The notes: generated by a model not told the origin, from the letters alone. A DNA stretch of 35,442 nt from Bacteroidales bacterium UBA5326 (GCA_002408205.1 DHQY01000001.1:23707-59148), one strand, 5' to 3'; counted from the stretch's first letter, positions 25,409 through 34,292 are shown. Translations and numbers: made by a program.

Positions 25409-26772
25409 TGCATTTCCTTTATCATCAGATCAATACCGTCCTGCAGGATTTGCTGGATCTCCACTTTGGAAGAACACACGAACTCACACAAGGCCAAATC
25501 TTCCGGGATTACTTCGTAGATGCCCAGTGCTTCCATTTTATCTATATCACCCGCCAGAATGGCTTTCAGGAGGAAAGATACAAAAATATCCATGGGCAGA
25601 ACTTTCCGGTATTCGCCTGTCATAACAAATGCCCGAACGCCTCCGTTTGTATTGGTGTTCAGATCAAACCGGAATGTTTTGCCAAAACACGTTGACAGGT
25701 AAGAAAGGTAAGTGCGGGCCGCACTGAATTTCTTAAAACGGAACGGCCTGGCCCATCCGAATAATTCCCGCGTATTTCCTTCCGGCAGGAAAGTGACCTG
25801 CTGGTGGTAGAAACCCAGGAATCCGGCGGGTCCGGCATTATCACCCGTAAGAGGATCGCCGCTCACGTAGCGCACTTCTTCTTCCCTTGGGGCGGCATAT
25901 TCATGTAACGCAGAGAGTTGCAGTCCCTGACGGCAAAGAATGTATTGCGGACGGAGGCAGGCAGAGCCGGTCAGGGCCACCATGCGGCTGTTATCGTACA
26001 TTCCGGTCAGAAAAAGATGGCCAATGGCGGCAAGACCCATGGGAGAGAGCGTCCACACCACTTGTCCCTTCCCTACGGGACAGACGTGATGGATTTGAAC
26101 GCCGACATTTCCGGCAGGGTGCGGTCCCCTGAAAATGTGTATATGCGCTTTAAGCCGTCTGAAAACACTGTGAGCCGAGGTATTGTGGGACAGCCCCAGG
26201 TGTATGTTTCCGGGACAAAGCCGTTCAATAACACGCAGGCCCATCTCCAGCTGTTCCTGCCTGTCGGCAAAAACGAAATCATAATCGGGGGCGAGTGGGG
26301 CGGAGTTAAAGCAGCTGATAAACAGTGCTTTGGGGGTGTCTTCGGGACGTGCTATCAGACCGTAGGGGCGCTGAATTATGTAGGGCCACAATCCGCTTTG
26401 TAGTAGCAGATCAACAATCTGTTCCCTGGGCAATTCCTCGGGAGCAGCCGTAGGAAATGTAACGGCGGTATCTGTATTGTCCGGTAAAATGCGAATCTCA
26501 AGCAGCCTGCGTTTGTCTCCCCTGACAATGGCGCTTACCCGGCCGCTTACCGGGGAAGTAAACAGCAGGTTTGGTCTGTTCTTATCTGAGAACAACGGAG
26601 TGCCAATGAGTACCCGATCGTTCTCCTTACAGAGTAATTTAGGTGTTATGTGTTTAAAATCAGTTGGTTTTATGGCGTATTCGGCGGACGGTTCCATGGG
26701 AACCGTCAATCGGTCAGCTTCGCCTTTAAGGGGTATGTCCAGGCCCCTGCGCAGTCTGTAATGAGCAAACAT
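25405..26772 (-). CDS. nqrA: Na+-NQR subunit A
   Basis: This 455-residue soluble subunit sits on the cytosolic face of the complex, binds quinone-site ligands and has no redox cofactor of its own. The start MFAHYRLRRGLDIPLKGEA and the SPVSGRVSAIVRGDKRRLLEI segment are typical. The frame is open to 26802, but the added residues do not fit; ATG 26772 also lies 19 nt downstream of a TATCTTTG box. It is the first gene of the nqrABCDEF operon. Confidence 0.94.
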   Translation of the reverse strand: MFAHYRLRRGLDIPLKGEADRLTVPMEPSAEYAIKPTDFKHITPKLLCKENDRVLIGTPLFSDKNRPNLLFTSPVSGRVSAIVRGDKRRLLEIRILPDNTDTAVTFPTAAPEELPREQIVDLLLQSGLWPYIIQRPYGLIARPEDTPKALFISCFNSAPLAPDYDFVFADRQEQLEMGLRVIERLCPGNIHLGLSHNTSAHSVFRRLKAHIHIFRGPHPAGNVGVQIHHVCPVGKGQVVWTLSPMGLAAIGHLFLTGMYDNSRMVALTGSACLRPQYILCRQGLQLSALHEYAAPREEEVRYVSGDPLTGDNAGPAGFLGFYHQQVTFLPEGNTRELFGWARPFRFKKFSAARTYLSYLSTCFGKTFRFDLNTNTNGGVRAFVMTGEYRKVLPMDIFVSFLLKAILAGDIDKMEALGIYEVIPEDLALCEFVCSSKVEIQQILQDGIDLMIKEMQ

Positions 26773-26791
26773 ATTTTGTTTTTTGCAAAAG

Positions 26792-26799
26792 CAAAGATA
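26792..26799 (-). promoter_or_regulatory. -7 box (TATCTTTG) of the nqr operon
   Basis: It matches TAnnTTTG on the minus strand and ends 19 nt before the nqrA ATG, giving a short conventional leader. Confidence 0.55.
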
Positions 26800-26822
26800 C
26801 AATAATCTACGTCTTTTTGTCC

Positions 26823-26830
26823 TATATTTG
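26823..26830 (+). promoter_or_regulatory. -7 box (TATATTTG) of the uvrD-like gene
   Basis: It matches TAnnTTTG and ends exactly 5 nt before ATG 26836, so a leaderless mRNA is predicted. No TTTG lies at normal -33 spacing. Confidence 0.55.
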
Positions 26831-26835
26831 CCCGT

Positions 26836-29268
26836 ATGAACGGGAACTATTTGCAGGAGTTGAATCAGGCTCAGAGACAGGCGGTTGAGGATATCAAAGG
26901 ACCATCACTAATCATTGCGGGCGCCGGAAGCGGCAAAACAAAGGTACTTACCTGCCGGATTGCCTATATGTTGCAACAAGGCATTCCCCCTTCGGGTATT
27001 CTGGCCCTGACTTTTACCAATAAGGCAGCCAAGGAGATGAAAGAACGGGTGGGCCTGTTGGTGGGCTCATCTGCCGTCAGGTACCTCTGGATGGGAACTT
27101 TCCACTCTGTTTTTGCGCGTATCCTGCGATCAGAGTCAGAACGGGTTGGTTTTCCAAAGACCTTTACCATTTACGATAAAACGGACAGTAAGTCTGCCGT
27201 AAAAAGCTGTATTAAGGAACTGCAGCTCGATGACAAAACTTATCCTGTAAACGAAGTAGCGGCAAGGATATCCAAGGCAAAGAATAACCTTTGTACGGCC
27301 ACTGCCTATGCACAGGATGCAAATGTACGTCAGGCAGACGAGGCAGCGGGACGCGCCCGCATCACAGATATTTACTCGCTGTATGCCAAAAAATGCAAAT
27401 TGGCCGGGGCTATGGATTTTGATGATCTGTTGCTTTATACCAATGTTCTTTTCAGCCGGTTTCCCGAGGTGCTGGCACGTTACAGGGAGCAGTTCCCGTA
27501 TATTTTGGTGGATGAGTACCAGGATACGAACCTGGCTCAGTACCTGATCATTAAAAATCTGGCACTTGAACACAGAAACATTGCCGTCGTAGGCGACGAT
27601 GCTCAGAGTATATACGCCTTCCGCGGGGCCCGCATAGAGAACATTCTGAACTTCAGCAAAGATTTCCCCGAAGCAAAGGAATACCGCCTGGAGCAGAATT
27701 ACCGTTCCACCCAGACTGTTGTTGATGCCGCCAACAGCCTTATTAAGCACAATATACGCCGCATGCCCAAAGAATGTTTTTCACGCGCCGAAGTCGGGGA
27801 TAAAATTGAATTGCTGAGTGCTTACACAGATGCCGAAGAAGCATTTATGGTCGTGTCTTCCATCTCGTCGCGAATCTATACTTCCGGTGCCTCTTACGGG
27901 GAGTTTGCCATTTTATACAGGACCAATGCCCAGTCCCGCATACTGGAAGAGGCGCTGCGTAAAAGAAATATGCCGTACAGGGTGTACGGAGGATTTTCAT
28001 TTTATGAACGGGCCGAGGTAAAAGATATGATGGCCTACCTGAGGCTCATTGTGAATGAAAAAGATGATGAAGCTTTCAAAAGAGTGATTAACGAACCGGC
28101 CCGCGGCATTGGCCCTGTCTCATTGCAGAAATTATTTGCCGCCGCTGCTTTTTCAGAACTTTCAGCCTATGAATTCATTAAAAAGGGGAATCTCGAGGCG
28201 GCCGGGCTTAAAGGAGCGGTTGCCCAGAAACTGACCGCTTTCGTTGAAATGACAGAAGCCGCCAAAGCCATGCAGGCGCAGGGTAGCAATGCCTTTGAAG
28301 TGGCTGTTTCAATAGCCGGAATGTCCGGTTATTTGCATGCACTCAAACAGGATACATCCCTGGAAGGTGTCTCAAAGTTGAACAACGTAGAGGAATTGCT
28401 CAATAGTATTCAGGTTTTCTGCGGTATTGCCGGGGAGGATGTTGTTGAGCTGGAAACGGAAGTTTCCATTCCGGAAGAAGGGTTGGAAAATCCTACGCTG
28501 GAAAGGTTTCTGGCCAATGTGGCCCTGCTGTCTCAAACAGATGAACAGGACGGACAGGATGCCGAGAAGGTCAGTCTCATGACGGTTCATTCTGCCAAGG
28601 GGCTTGAATTTCCTTACGTCTACGTTGTGGGAATGGAAGAACAGCTTTTTCCCTCGTTACTCTCTTCCAATACCATTACGGAACTGGAAGAAGAGCGGCG
28701 TCTGTTCTATGTGGCTATGACCCGTGCCAAAAAAGGACTGACCCTTTCATTCGCCCATACGCGCATGCGCTGGGGGAAAACAGGCTCCAACCCTCCGAGT
28801 CGCTTTTTACGTGAGATTGACAACCGTTTCCTGAACCGGCCCGTACCGGATCCGGGCGCCCGCGACCAGGATGAAGATTCTTTATCCGTTATGTGGGATC
28901 ATACCGGCAGCCGTTTCGGGCGCAGCGGTACGGGACGTACTAATAATTCGTTTTGGGAAAAATCCGACCGAAGAGGCAATGGGGACAGAGGTGCTCTCCA
29001 CAGGGAGGCGCCGCAACCCCCGGTTGAACCGTTGAAACCCGGTTTTTCAAAACCGTCCGCTGGCCGCAGTTCAGCTTCACCGGCAGAATTCAAAGTCGAA
29101 GATCCTTCCCTGCTGCGTGAGGGAATGGAAGTGGAACACGACCGTTTCGGACGCGGCCGCATCCTGAAACTGGAAGGGGAGTCTTCCAATTCAAAAGCCG
29201 TTATTGAGTTTGAATTCGGAGGGTGCAAAACGCTCCTGCTCAAATTCGCAAAGTTGCGGAAGATCTGA
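26836..29268 (+). CDS. UvrD/PcrA superfamily 1 DNA helicase
   Basis: This 810-residue ATP-dependent 3'-5' helicase acts in excision repair and removal of recombinase or stalled polymerase. Walker A is AGAGSGKT (29-36), motif II DEYQDTN (about 225-231), motif IV QNYRST (about 286-291) and motif V TVHSAKGLEFPYVYV (about 580-594). After a disordered Gly/Arg/Ser-rich linker (about 680-755), the C-terminal 55 residues (DRFGRGRILKLEG) resemble the PcrA Tudor-like domain that binds RNA polymerase. The 3' end overlaps the opposing MFS gene by 29 nt. PcrA and UvrD cannot be separated by eye. Confidence 0.93.
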   Translation: MNGNYLQELNQAQRQAVEDIKGPSLIIAGAGSGKTKVLTCRIAYMLQQGIPPSGILALTFTNKAAKEMKERVGLLVGSSAVRYLWMGTFHSVFARILRSESERVGFPKTFTIYDKTDSKSAVKSCIKELQLDDKTYPVNEVAARISKAKNNLCTATAYAQDANVRQADEAAGRARITDIYSLYAKKCKLAGAMDFDDLLLYTNVLFSRFPEVLARYREQFPYILVDEYQDTNLAQYLIIKNLALEHRNIAVVGDDAQSIYAFRGARIENILNFSKDFPEAKEYRLEQNYRSTQTVVDAANSLIKHNIRRMPKECFSRAEVGDKIELLSAYTDAEEAFMVVSSISSRIYTSGASYGEFAILYRTNAQSRILEEALRKRNMPYRVYGGFSFYERAEVKDMMAYLRLIVNEKDDEAFKRVINEPARGIGPVSLQKLFAAAAFSELSAYEFIKKGNLEAAGLKGAVAQKLTAFVEMTEAAKAMQAQGSNAFEVAVSIAGMSGYLHALKQDTSLEGVSKLNNVEELLNSIQVFCGIAGEDVVELETEVSIPEEGLENPTLERFLANVALLSQTDEQDGQDAEKVSLMTVHSAKGLEFPYVYVVGMEEQLFPSLLSSNTITELEEERRLFYVAMTRAKKGLTLSFAHTRMRWGKTGSNPPSRFLREIDNRFLNRPVPDPGARDQDEDSLSVMWDHTGSRFGRSGTGRTNNSFWEKSDRRGNGDRGALHREAPQPPVEPLKPGFSKPSAGRSSASPAEFKVEDPSLLREGMEVEHDRFGRGRILKLEGESSNSKAVIEFEFGGCKTLLLKFAKLRKI

Positions 29269-30436
29269 ATTTAACCGAACCGAAAAACAACATGACCACT
29301 GCTGCAAGAGCCATAAGCGCGCCAAAGTAAAATGGAGCACCGGTGTTGACTTTATCGTATAAGGTACCGGCTATAAGGCTTGCCGGAAGAAGTGAAATAC
29401 CAAGGACGGCATGGTATATCCCAAAAGCAGTGCCTTTCAGTTCTGGGGGAACCAGATCGGAAATCAGGGCTTTTTGATTTCCGTCTGTAAGGGCACTGTA
29501 TAAGCCGTAGAAAACAAAAAGCGGAATAAGCGTTCCTGGCGAATTGAAAAATCCAAAAAAGAAATAGGTGACAGCGTAAATGGCGTAGCCGACTGTAATC
29601 AGCAAAATGCGTCCTGTTTTATCGGATAATTTGCCTGCCGGAATGGCAAATAATACAGATACCACACTGAAAATCATATAAATAAACGGAATGTTTTCCT
29701 GTTTCACACCGGACTCGACTGTCTTTACCAATAATAATGCGTCTGTTGAATTACCTAATGAAAAGAGAAATACAACAGCCAAAAAATACCAGAAACGTTT
29801 GGGCAACAGTATAAACAGGTTATTGCCAACAGGTCTTTCGTAAATCGGAGAGGCAGGCGTAACAGTTTTTAAAGGCGTTTCTTTTACGAGCAGGACAATG
29901 GATAACACTCCCAAAAGAGCGGGAATGGCTGAAAGAAGGAACAGGTTTTTAAAGGAGATGTTAACCATTGACAAAAGTAAAAAAGCGATAAGCGGACCGA
30001 GAATAGCTCCGCTGTTGTCCATCGCCTTCTGAAATCCAAAATTTTTACCGGATTCTCCCTTTGTTGTGGAGGCACTTATCAGACTGTCTCTGGGGGCCGC
30101 CCGTAAACCTTTTCCTATCCTTTCAATAAAACGGAAAATCAAGACATGAACCGGAACGGTTGCCAGCGCATAAAGGGGGGTAATGAGTGCTGTAAGGCCA
30201 TATCCTATGATCATGAACGGCTTCTTTTTTCCCAGTTTATCACTCCACAGACCCGAAAACGCTTTAAGTAACGAAGCCGTACTTTCGGCAATGCCCTCAA
30301 TAAGCGATATGGTGGTTTTTGATGCCCCAATGGAAAGAAGAAAAACGGGCATCACACTATAAAGCATTTTTGTGGATGTATCTGTTAAAAAGCTTGTTAA
30401 TCCGGTAGCAAGAATGTTTTTTGGAATTTTTGCCAT
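29240..30436 (-). CDS. MFS transporter
   Basis: This 398-residue inner-membrane protein has about twelve hydrophobic helices in two halves. Loop motif A is present between helices 2 and 3 (GLWSDKLGKKKP), and RIGKGLRAAPRDSLIS then FGFQKAMDNSGAILGPL mark an uncharacterised MFS subgroup widespread in bacteria. Substrate unknown; drug or sugar-analogue export are possible. It follows the peptidase gene by 12 nt and is the last gene of the minus-strand cluster. Confidence 0.9.
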   Translation of the reverse strand: MAKIPKNILATGLTSFLTDTSTKMLYSVMPVFLLSIGASKTTISLIEGIAESTASLLKAFSGLWSDKLGKKKPFMIIGYGLTALITPLYALATVPVHVLIFRFIERIGKGLRAAPRDSLISASTTKGESGKNFGFQKAMDNSGAILGPLIAFLLLSMVNISFKNLFLLSAIPALLGVLSIVLLVKETPLKTVTPASPIYERPVGNNLFILLPKRFWYFLAVVFLFSLGNSTDALLLVKTVESGVKQENIPFIYMIFSVVSVLFAIPAGKLSDKTGRILLITVGYAIYAVTYFFFGFFNSPGTLIPLFVFYGLYSALTDGNQKALISDLVPPELKGTAFGIYHAVLGISLLPASLIAGTLYDKVNTGAPFYFGALMALAAVVMLFFGSVKFRSSATLRI

Positions 30437-30448
30437 GAAGGAAAATAT

Positions 30449-31417
30449 TTATTTACCACTATCCTGTTTCTCCAGGAATGCTTTTATTACTGCATTATAT
30501 TCATTGGGCTGTTCCAGTATGTGTGAATGCGAAGCGCCTTGAAATACATGCATTTGTGACCCTGGTACCAGACTTTGAAAATAGGCTACGGTTTCGGGAC
30601 GGGCTTCGTCAAACTCGCCGCATGTAAACAAAACCGGTACTGAAAGCTCTGACAGCCGGGAGGTCAGGTCTGCTTCCCTGAGCGTACCGGTAAGGGTAAA
30701 TTCGCTCGGGCCCCACATGTATTCATATACTGCCGTTCCCATATGCTCCATAGACAAAAGGAGTTCTTCCGGCCAGGGATCCATGCGGCACAGATGCAGT
30801 TGATAAAAGGCCGTCACCGCTTCCTGGTAGGCCGGAGCTCCGTAATTTTTTTCTGCTTCATATTTCAGAATGGTGTCTTTAAAAGAATCCGGAAGGTCGT
30901 CAATCCAGTCCCGCTGATCTTTACTCCATAACGGACTGCTCAGATAAGGTCCGGAAAGGATGAGTGATTTCACCCGCGCGGGTTGTTTGCGTAACATGTA
31001 TTCCACTGCCAGCATGCTTCCCCATGATTGGCCCAGGATATGTACTTTTTTCAGCTCAAGAGCGTTGCACAGGGCGTCCAGTTCATCTACAAAACGTGGT
31101 ACATTCCACAGGGTCGTGTCCTCCGGCCTGTCGGACCGGCCGCAACCCAGCTGATCGTAAAAAATGACCGGGCGTTCATCTGACAATGCTTTAAGGGGAT
31201 CCATATATTCATGCGGAGCTCCCGGACCTCCGTGGACTGTTAACAAAGGGATCCCTTTTCTGTCTGCACCTGCAATCCGGTACCATATTTTTCCCCCGGG
31301 GACCTCAACAGTACCTTCTGAAATTTTTGGATTACCCCGACGGGATTGCCCGCAGGATGCTATTATTGCTGCCATAAGAATTATTATTATGCCTTTACTG
31401 TAAGAATATCGCTCCAT
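30449..31417 (-). CDS. Proline-iminopeptidase-like alpha/beta hydrolase lipoprotein
   Basis: This 322-residue protein has a lipoprotein signal (lipobox IIAS before Cys22) and an alpha/beta-hydrolase domain. HGGPGAPHEY (oxyanion region), the nucleophile motif GQSWG, an Asp in CGEFDEARPE and a His in GASHSHILEQP complete the triad and match the tricorn-interacting-factor/proline iminopeptidase group (S33). It would release N-terminal residues, often proline, from peptides at the cell surface or periplasm. The start overlaps the end of umuC by 31 nt; the next ATG, at 31375, would remove most of the signal peptide, so the overlap is probably real. Confidence 0.88.
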   Translation of the reverse strand: MERYSYSKGIIIILMAAIIASCGQSRRGNPKISEGTVEVPGGKIWYRIAGADRKGIPLLTVHGGPGAPHEYMDPLKALSDERPVIFYDQLGCGRSDRPEDTTLWNVPRFVDELDALCNALELKKVHILGQSWGSMLAVEYMLRKQPARVKSLILSGPYLSSPLWSKDQRDWIDDLPDSFKDTILKYEAEKNYGAPAYQEAVTAFYQLHLCRMDPWPEELLLSMEHMGTAVYEYMWGPSEFTLTGTLREADLTSRLSELSVPVLFTCGEFDEARPETVAYFQSLVPGSQMHVFQGASHSHILEQPNEYNAVIKAFLEKQDSGK

Positions 31418-32646
31418 CGTGTTGTGTATTGCGGAGAAAGATGCCGGCGGTTCATGATCACGCCGTCCGGAGACTGCGAGCCTACCCCAATGAGTCCGGG
31501 CGCAATCTGTGTATTGATCTTATCCATGGTTTTCATGAGACGGGTGTGCTTCTGGCGGTCTGTGGAGTCATAGAGATCCAACTGAACGGACTGGTTGGGA
31601 GAAAGGCTTGTCAGAATAACACCGCCCTTTTTATAACCGTATCCTTTGTGGTAAAAGGATGACAGGCAGCTGAGTACTCTTGTATTAATCTCCAGCGTAC
31701 TGTCCGTGGCTACGGGGAATGTAACCATACGACTTTCAAAAGGATGGATGTTATTTGGTTTAAACCGGTCGGTCAGTAAAAAGACCAGGACCTGATGACA
31801 TACGCTTTTCTGTTTCCGGAGTTTTTCACAAACCATGGCAGTAAACAACGATATTTGTTCTGCCAGTTGGTTGTAATCCCGGATCTCTTTTGCAAAACTC
31901 CGGGAAACGCATATTTGTTGTTTTGGGGGCATGGTATAGGCAAAATCAATGCAGGGAAAGCCGAGCAGTTCCTGTTGGGTGTGCCATCCGGTTATGTTCA
32001 TTTGCTGACGGATCCATTCGGCGGGTAACCGGGTAAAATCAAATGCGGTTTTTACTCCAAAAAATTTAAGCCGGGCCGTATGCTGTCTGCCTATTCCCCA
32101 CACGTCATCTATCGGGAACCGTTTAAGGACCTCTTCAATGGCTGCTTTTTCGGAAAGGAAAAAACCACCCCGAAGCGCCGGGTCTTCTTTACAACATTTG
32201 GAGGCAATTTTGGCAAGAGTTTTTGTGGGCGCAACTCCTACCGAGACAGGAATTCCGGTATGCTTCAGACACCGGGCCGAGGCTTCCCGTGCAAAGGCTC
32301 CCAGGTCTTTTCCCTCCATGCCCCGCAGATCCAGAAACGCCTCGTCAATCGAATATACCTCAATAGCCGGAGCCATTTGCCGAAGGGTTTCCTGGACCCG
32401 GTCGGACATATCGCCGTAGAGGGCGAAATTAGACGAAAAGACTGCAACACGGTTGCGGGCCACCAGGTCTTTGATTTGGAACAATGGAGCCCCCATTTTA
32501 ATTCCCAGAGCTTTGGCCTCGTTGCTCCTGGAAATGGCACATCCGTCGTTGTTGGACAGCACAATTACCGGTTTGTTGCGCAGTTCGGGGTGGAATACCC
32601 GCTCGCAACTAACAAAGAAATTATTGCAATCTGCCAGTGCGTACAT
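31387..32646 (-). CDS. umuC: Y-family DNA polymerase UmuC (Pol V catalytic subunit)
   Basis: This 419-residue polymerase inserts bases opposite DNA lesions. The metal-binding acids are Asp6 (ALADCNNFF), Asp101 and Glu102 (SIDEAF), at the same numbers as E. coli UmuC. The HhH and little-finger regions follow (VWGIGRQHTARL). Its active site is intact. It begins 2 nt after umuD and overlaps the following hydrolase gene by 31 nt. Confidence 0.94.
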   Translation of the reverse strand: MYALADCNNFFVSCERVFHPELRNKPVIVLSNNDGCAISRSNEAKALGIKMGAPLFQIKDLVARNRVAVFSSNFALYGDMSDRVQETLRQMAPAIEVYSIDEAFLDLRGMEGKDLGAFAREASARCLKHTGIPVSVGVAPTKTLAKIASKCCKEDPALRGGFFLSEKAAIEEVLKRFPIDDVWGIGRQHTARLKFFGVKTAFDFTRLPAEWIRQQMNITGWHTQQELLGFPCIDFAYTMPPKQQICVSRSFAKEIRDYNQLAEQISLFTAMVCEKLRKQKSVCHQVLVFLLTDRFKPNNIHPFESRMVTFPVATDSTLEINTRVLSCLSSFYHKGYGYKKGGVILTSLSPNQSVQLDLYDSTDRQKHTRLMKTMDKINTQIAPGLIGVGSQSPDGVIMNRRHLSPQYTTRWSDILTVKA

Positions 32647-32648
32647 GG

Positions 32649-33041
32649 TTATAATTTACGGATGACGTATCTGACTACACCCCAAATAATGAACTCATTT
32701 TCCGGGGTTACTTTTATGGGGCTGAATTGCTTGTTCGCGGGAACGAGCAATATATGATCTTTATGAACCTGAAGATGCCTGAGAGTAAACTCCCCGTCCG
32801 GAAAACAAACGGCTATGCATCCGTCGTAGGGTTCGACGGACTTGTCTATTACCAGGATATCGCCGTCGCCAATCCCGTCGTCAATCATACTGTTCCCGCT
32901 TACACGGGCGAAAAAGGTGGACGCCGGATTTTTTACGAGCTCCCGCATAATATTAAGCCGCATATGCGAAAAATCCTCTGCCGGCGAAGGGAATCCGGAT
33001 CGCGCACTCTCGGCCTGATTATATAGATCAGTTTCGCTCAT
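32649..33041 (-). CDS. umuD: UmuD-like S24 protein with Arg in place of the catalytic Lys
   Basis: This 130-residue protein aligns with UmuD over its full length. GFPSPAEDF after a 15-residue arm marks the cleavage region (Ser15-Gly16 in place of Cys-Gly), and Ser51 (SGNSMIDDG) is the nucleophile. The position 37 residues later, Lys97 in E. coli, is Arg88 here (GEFTLRHL, codon AGG). The general base for self-cleavage is therefore missing, so conversion to the active UmuD' may be slow or absent. All other core segments (DGDILVIDKS, FIIWGVVRYVI) are kept. It is 2 nt before umuC and 7 nt after the upstream hydrolase gene. Confidence 0.9.
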   Translation of the reverse strand: MSETDLYNQAESARSGFPSPAEDFSHMRLNIMRELVKNPASTFFARVSGNSMIDDGIGDGDILVIDKSVEPYDGCIAVCFPDGEFTLRHLQVHKDHILLVPANKQFSPIKVTPENEFIIWGVVRYVIRKL

Positions 33042-33048
33042 ATAAATG

Positions 33049-34242
33049 TCATTTGATTAACAAATAAGCCGCAACGTCTGCCACGAAGCGGAGCGCAAAA
33101 TCGCTGTGGCTTCCTGTTCCTTTTATAAGCCTGACGTAAGCGCCTCTCTTCTTAAACTGCTCATAGGCATAAGCGGCACATTCGAAGGGTACGTAATCAT
33201 CTTCGGTGGAATGATAAAAATATACAGGCATTTCCGGAGTCCATCCGTCCATATGGGAATTAAGAGCCAGATAATCATAGAGGCGGTTTAGGTCTGCATT
33301 CTTTTCTTTTGTAAAAAAATCGGGATGAAGGTATTGATGCATGTCTGTCCCGAGGGTGTTGGTAAGGAATCCTTTTGAATGGTATCCGTCACACCAGTCG
33401 GGGTAATGTTCCGCCAGTATGCCATAGAAAATGTTTTGATAATTCAGGTGCAGGTCATAATAATAGTCCATGGACATAACAATAAACGGAAGGATGGGGT
33501 ATCCGCTTTTGCCCGAGGCGGCAAAACCGTCAAAAGCAGCTCTGGGGTCATAACAACCGCCACCCAGAAAGACTTTGTCGATTTTAACGTTATACTCATC
33601 GTGTAACTGATAATATTTTGCCAGAGCCAGCCCCACATTAGCTCCGTAAGAATAACTGCCGATAACCGTTTCTTCCGGTAAAGAAATGTCAACGGTTTTC
33701 AGGTATTCTTTGGCCGCCAGCCTGAAATCGGCTGCCACCTTCCCTGTGATTTCGGGCATCAGGAAAGGATGTACGTAATCTGTTGTCACTCCGTAGCCAA
33801 TCAAATCCGGTATAAGAGTTATATACCCGAAGAAAGCCGGTAATCCCATGGGATTTGGAAAAGTTCCGGATGGACCGCCACTTTTTAACACGTGCGCAAT
33901 GCCCGGAAATTCAAAGGTCATCCGAACATCATTTGGCCTGGTCGGGTAGACAATACTTCCGGATGCCACAATAGGATTACCGTAAAAGTCAGTAGTCCGG
34001 TAATTAATGATCACTGTTTCTGCAGTCAGGTCTTTCAGGATAAATCCGGCGTATTTCTCTATGGTTTCGGCATAAGGAGCCACTTCGTCATAGGATAAAA
34101 AATGTTGGGGAGTTAGCGTCCCTTTTTGCAATACCGAGATAAAATAACGGGTTTCCTTAATTTCCAGGGCATCCTGATGACCGGCGCAGGAGAAAAGTAT
34201 AAGAACCTGAGCGGCACAAAGAACAGAGAAGAAATATTTCAT
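33049..34242 (-). CDS. Secreted alpha/beta hydrolase (lipase-like) lipoprotein
   Basis: This 397-residue protein has a lipoprotein signal with lipobox LFSC (Cys19) and an alpha/beta-hydrolase fold. A Ser nucleophile is probably the one in GSYSYGANVG, which departs from GxSxG in having Ser for the first Gly; an Asp in TEDDYVPFE and a His in GSHSDFA could complete a triad. The fold resembles secretory lipase or prolyl-peptidase-like hydrolases of Bacteroidales, but the substrate is unknown. The frame extends to 34350, but ATG 34242 starts the signal peptide and follows a TAATTTTG box. It heads the minus-strand cluster. Confidence 0.8.
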   Translation of the reverse strand: MKYFFSVLCAAQVLILFSCAGHQDALEIKETRYFISVLQKGTLTPQHFLSYDEVAPYAETIEKYAGFILKDLTAETVIINYRTTDFYGNPIVASGSIVYPTRPNDVRMTFEFPGIAHVLKSGGPSGTFPNPMGLPAFFGYITLIPDLIGYGVTTDYVHPFLMPEITGKVAADFRLAAKEYLKTVDISLPEETVIGSYSYGANVGLALAKYYQLHDEYNVKIDKVFLGGGCYDPRAAFDGFAASGKSGYPILPFIVMSMDYYYDLHLNYQNIFYGILAEHYPDWCDGYHSKGFLTNTLGTDMHQYLHPDFFTKEKNADLNRLYDYLALNSHMDGWTPEMPVYFYHSTEDDYVPFECAAYAYEQFKKRGAYVRLIKGTGSHSDFALRFVADVAAYLLIK

Positions 34243-34268
34243 AGGGCATTTATAAGACATATTTTTGT

Positions 34269-34276
34269 CAAAATTA
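34269..34276 (-). promoter_or_regulatory. -7 box (TAATTTTG) of the hydrolase-umuDC cluster
   Basis: It matches TAnnTTTG on the minus strand and ends 26 nt before ATG 34242. It could drive the run of genes down to the MFS transporter. Confidence 0.45.
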
Positions 34277-34292
34277 GTGCAAATTTCTGACG

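Noticed and set aside
33042..33080. SOS (LexA) box or separate promoter for umuD
   Set aside because: No CTGT-type palindrome or TAnnTTTG box was found; TTATTTG lacks the two-base spacer.
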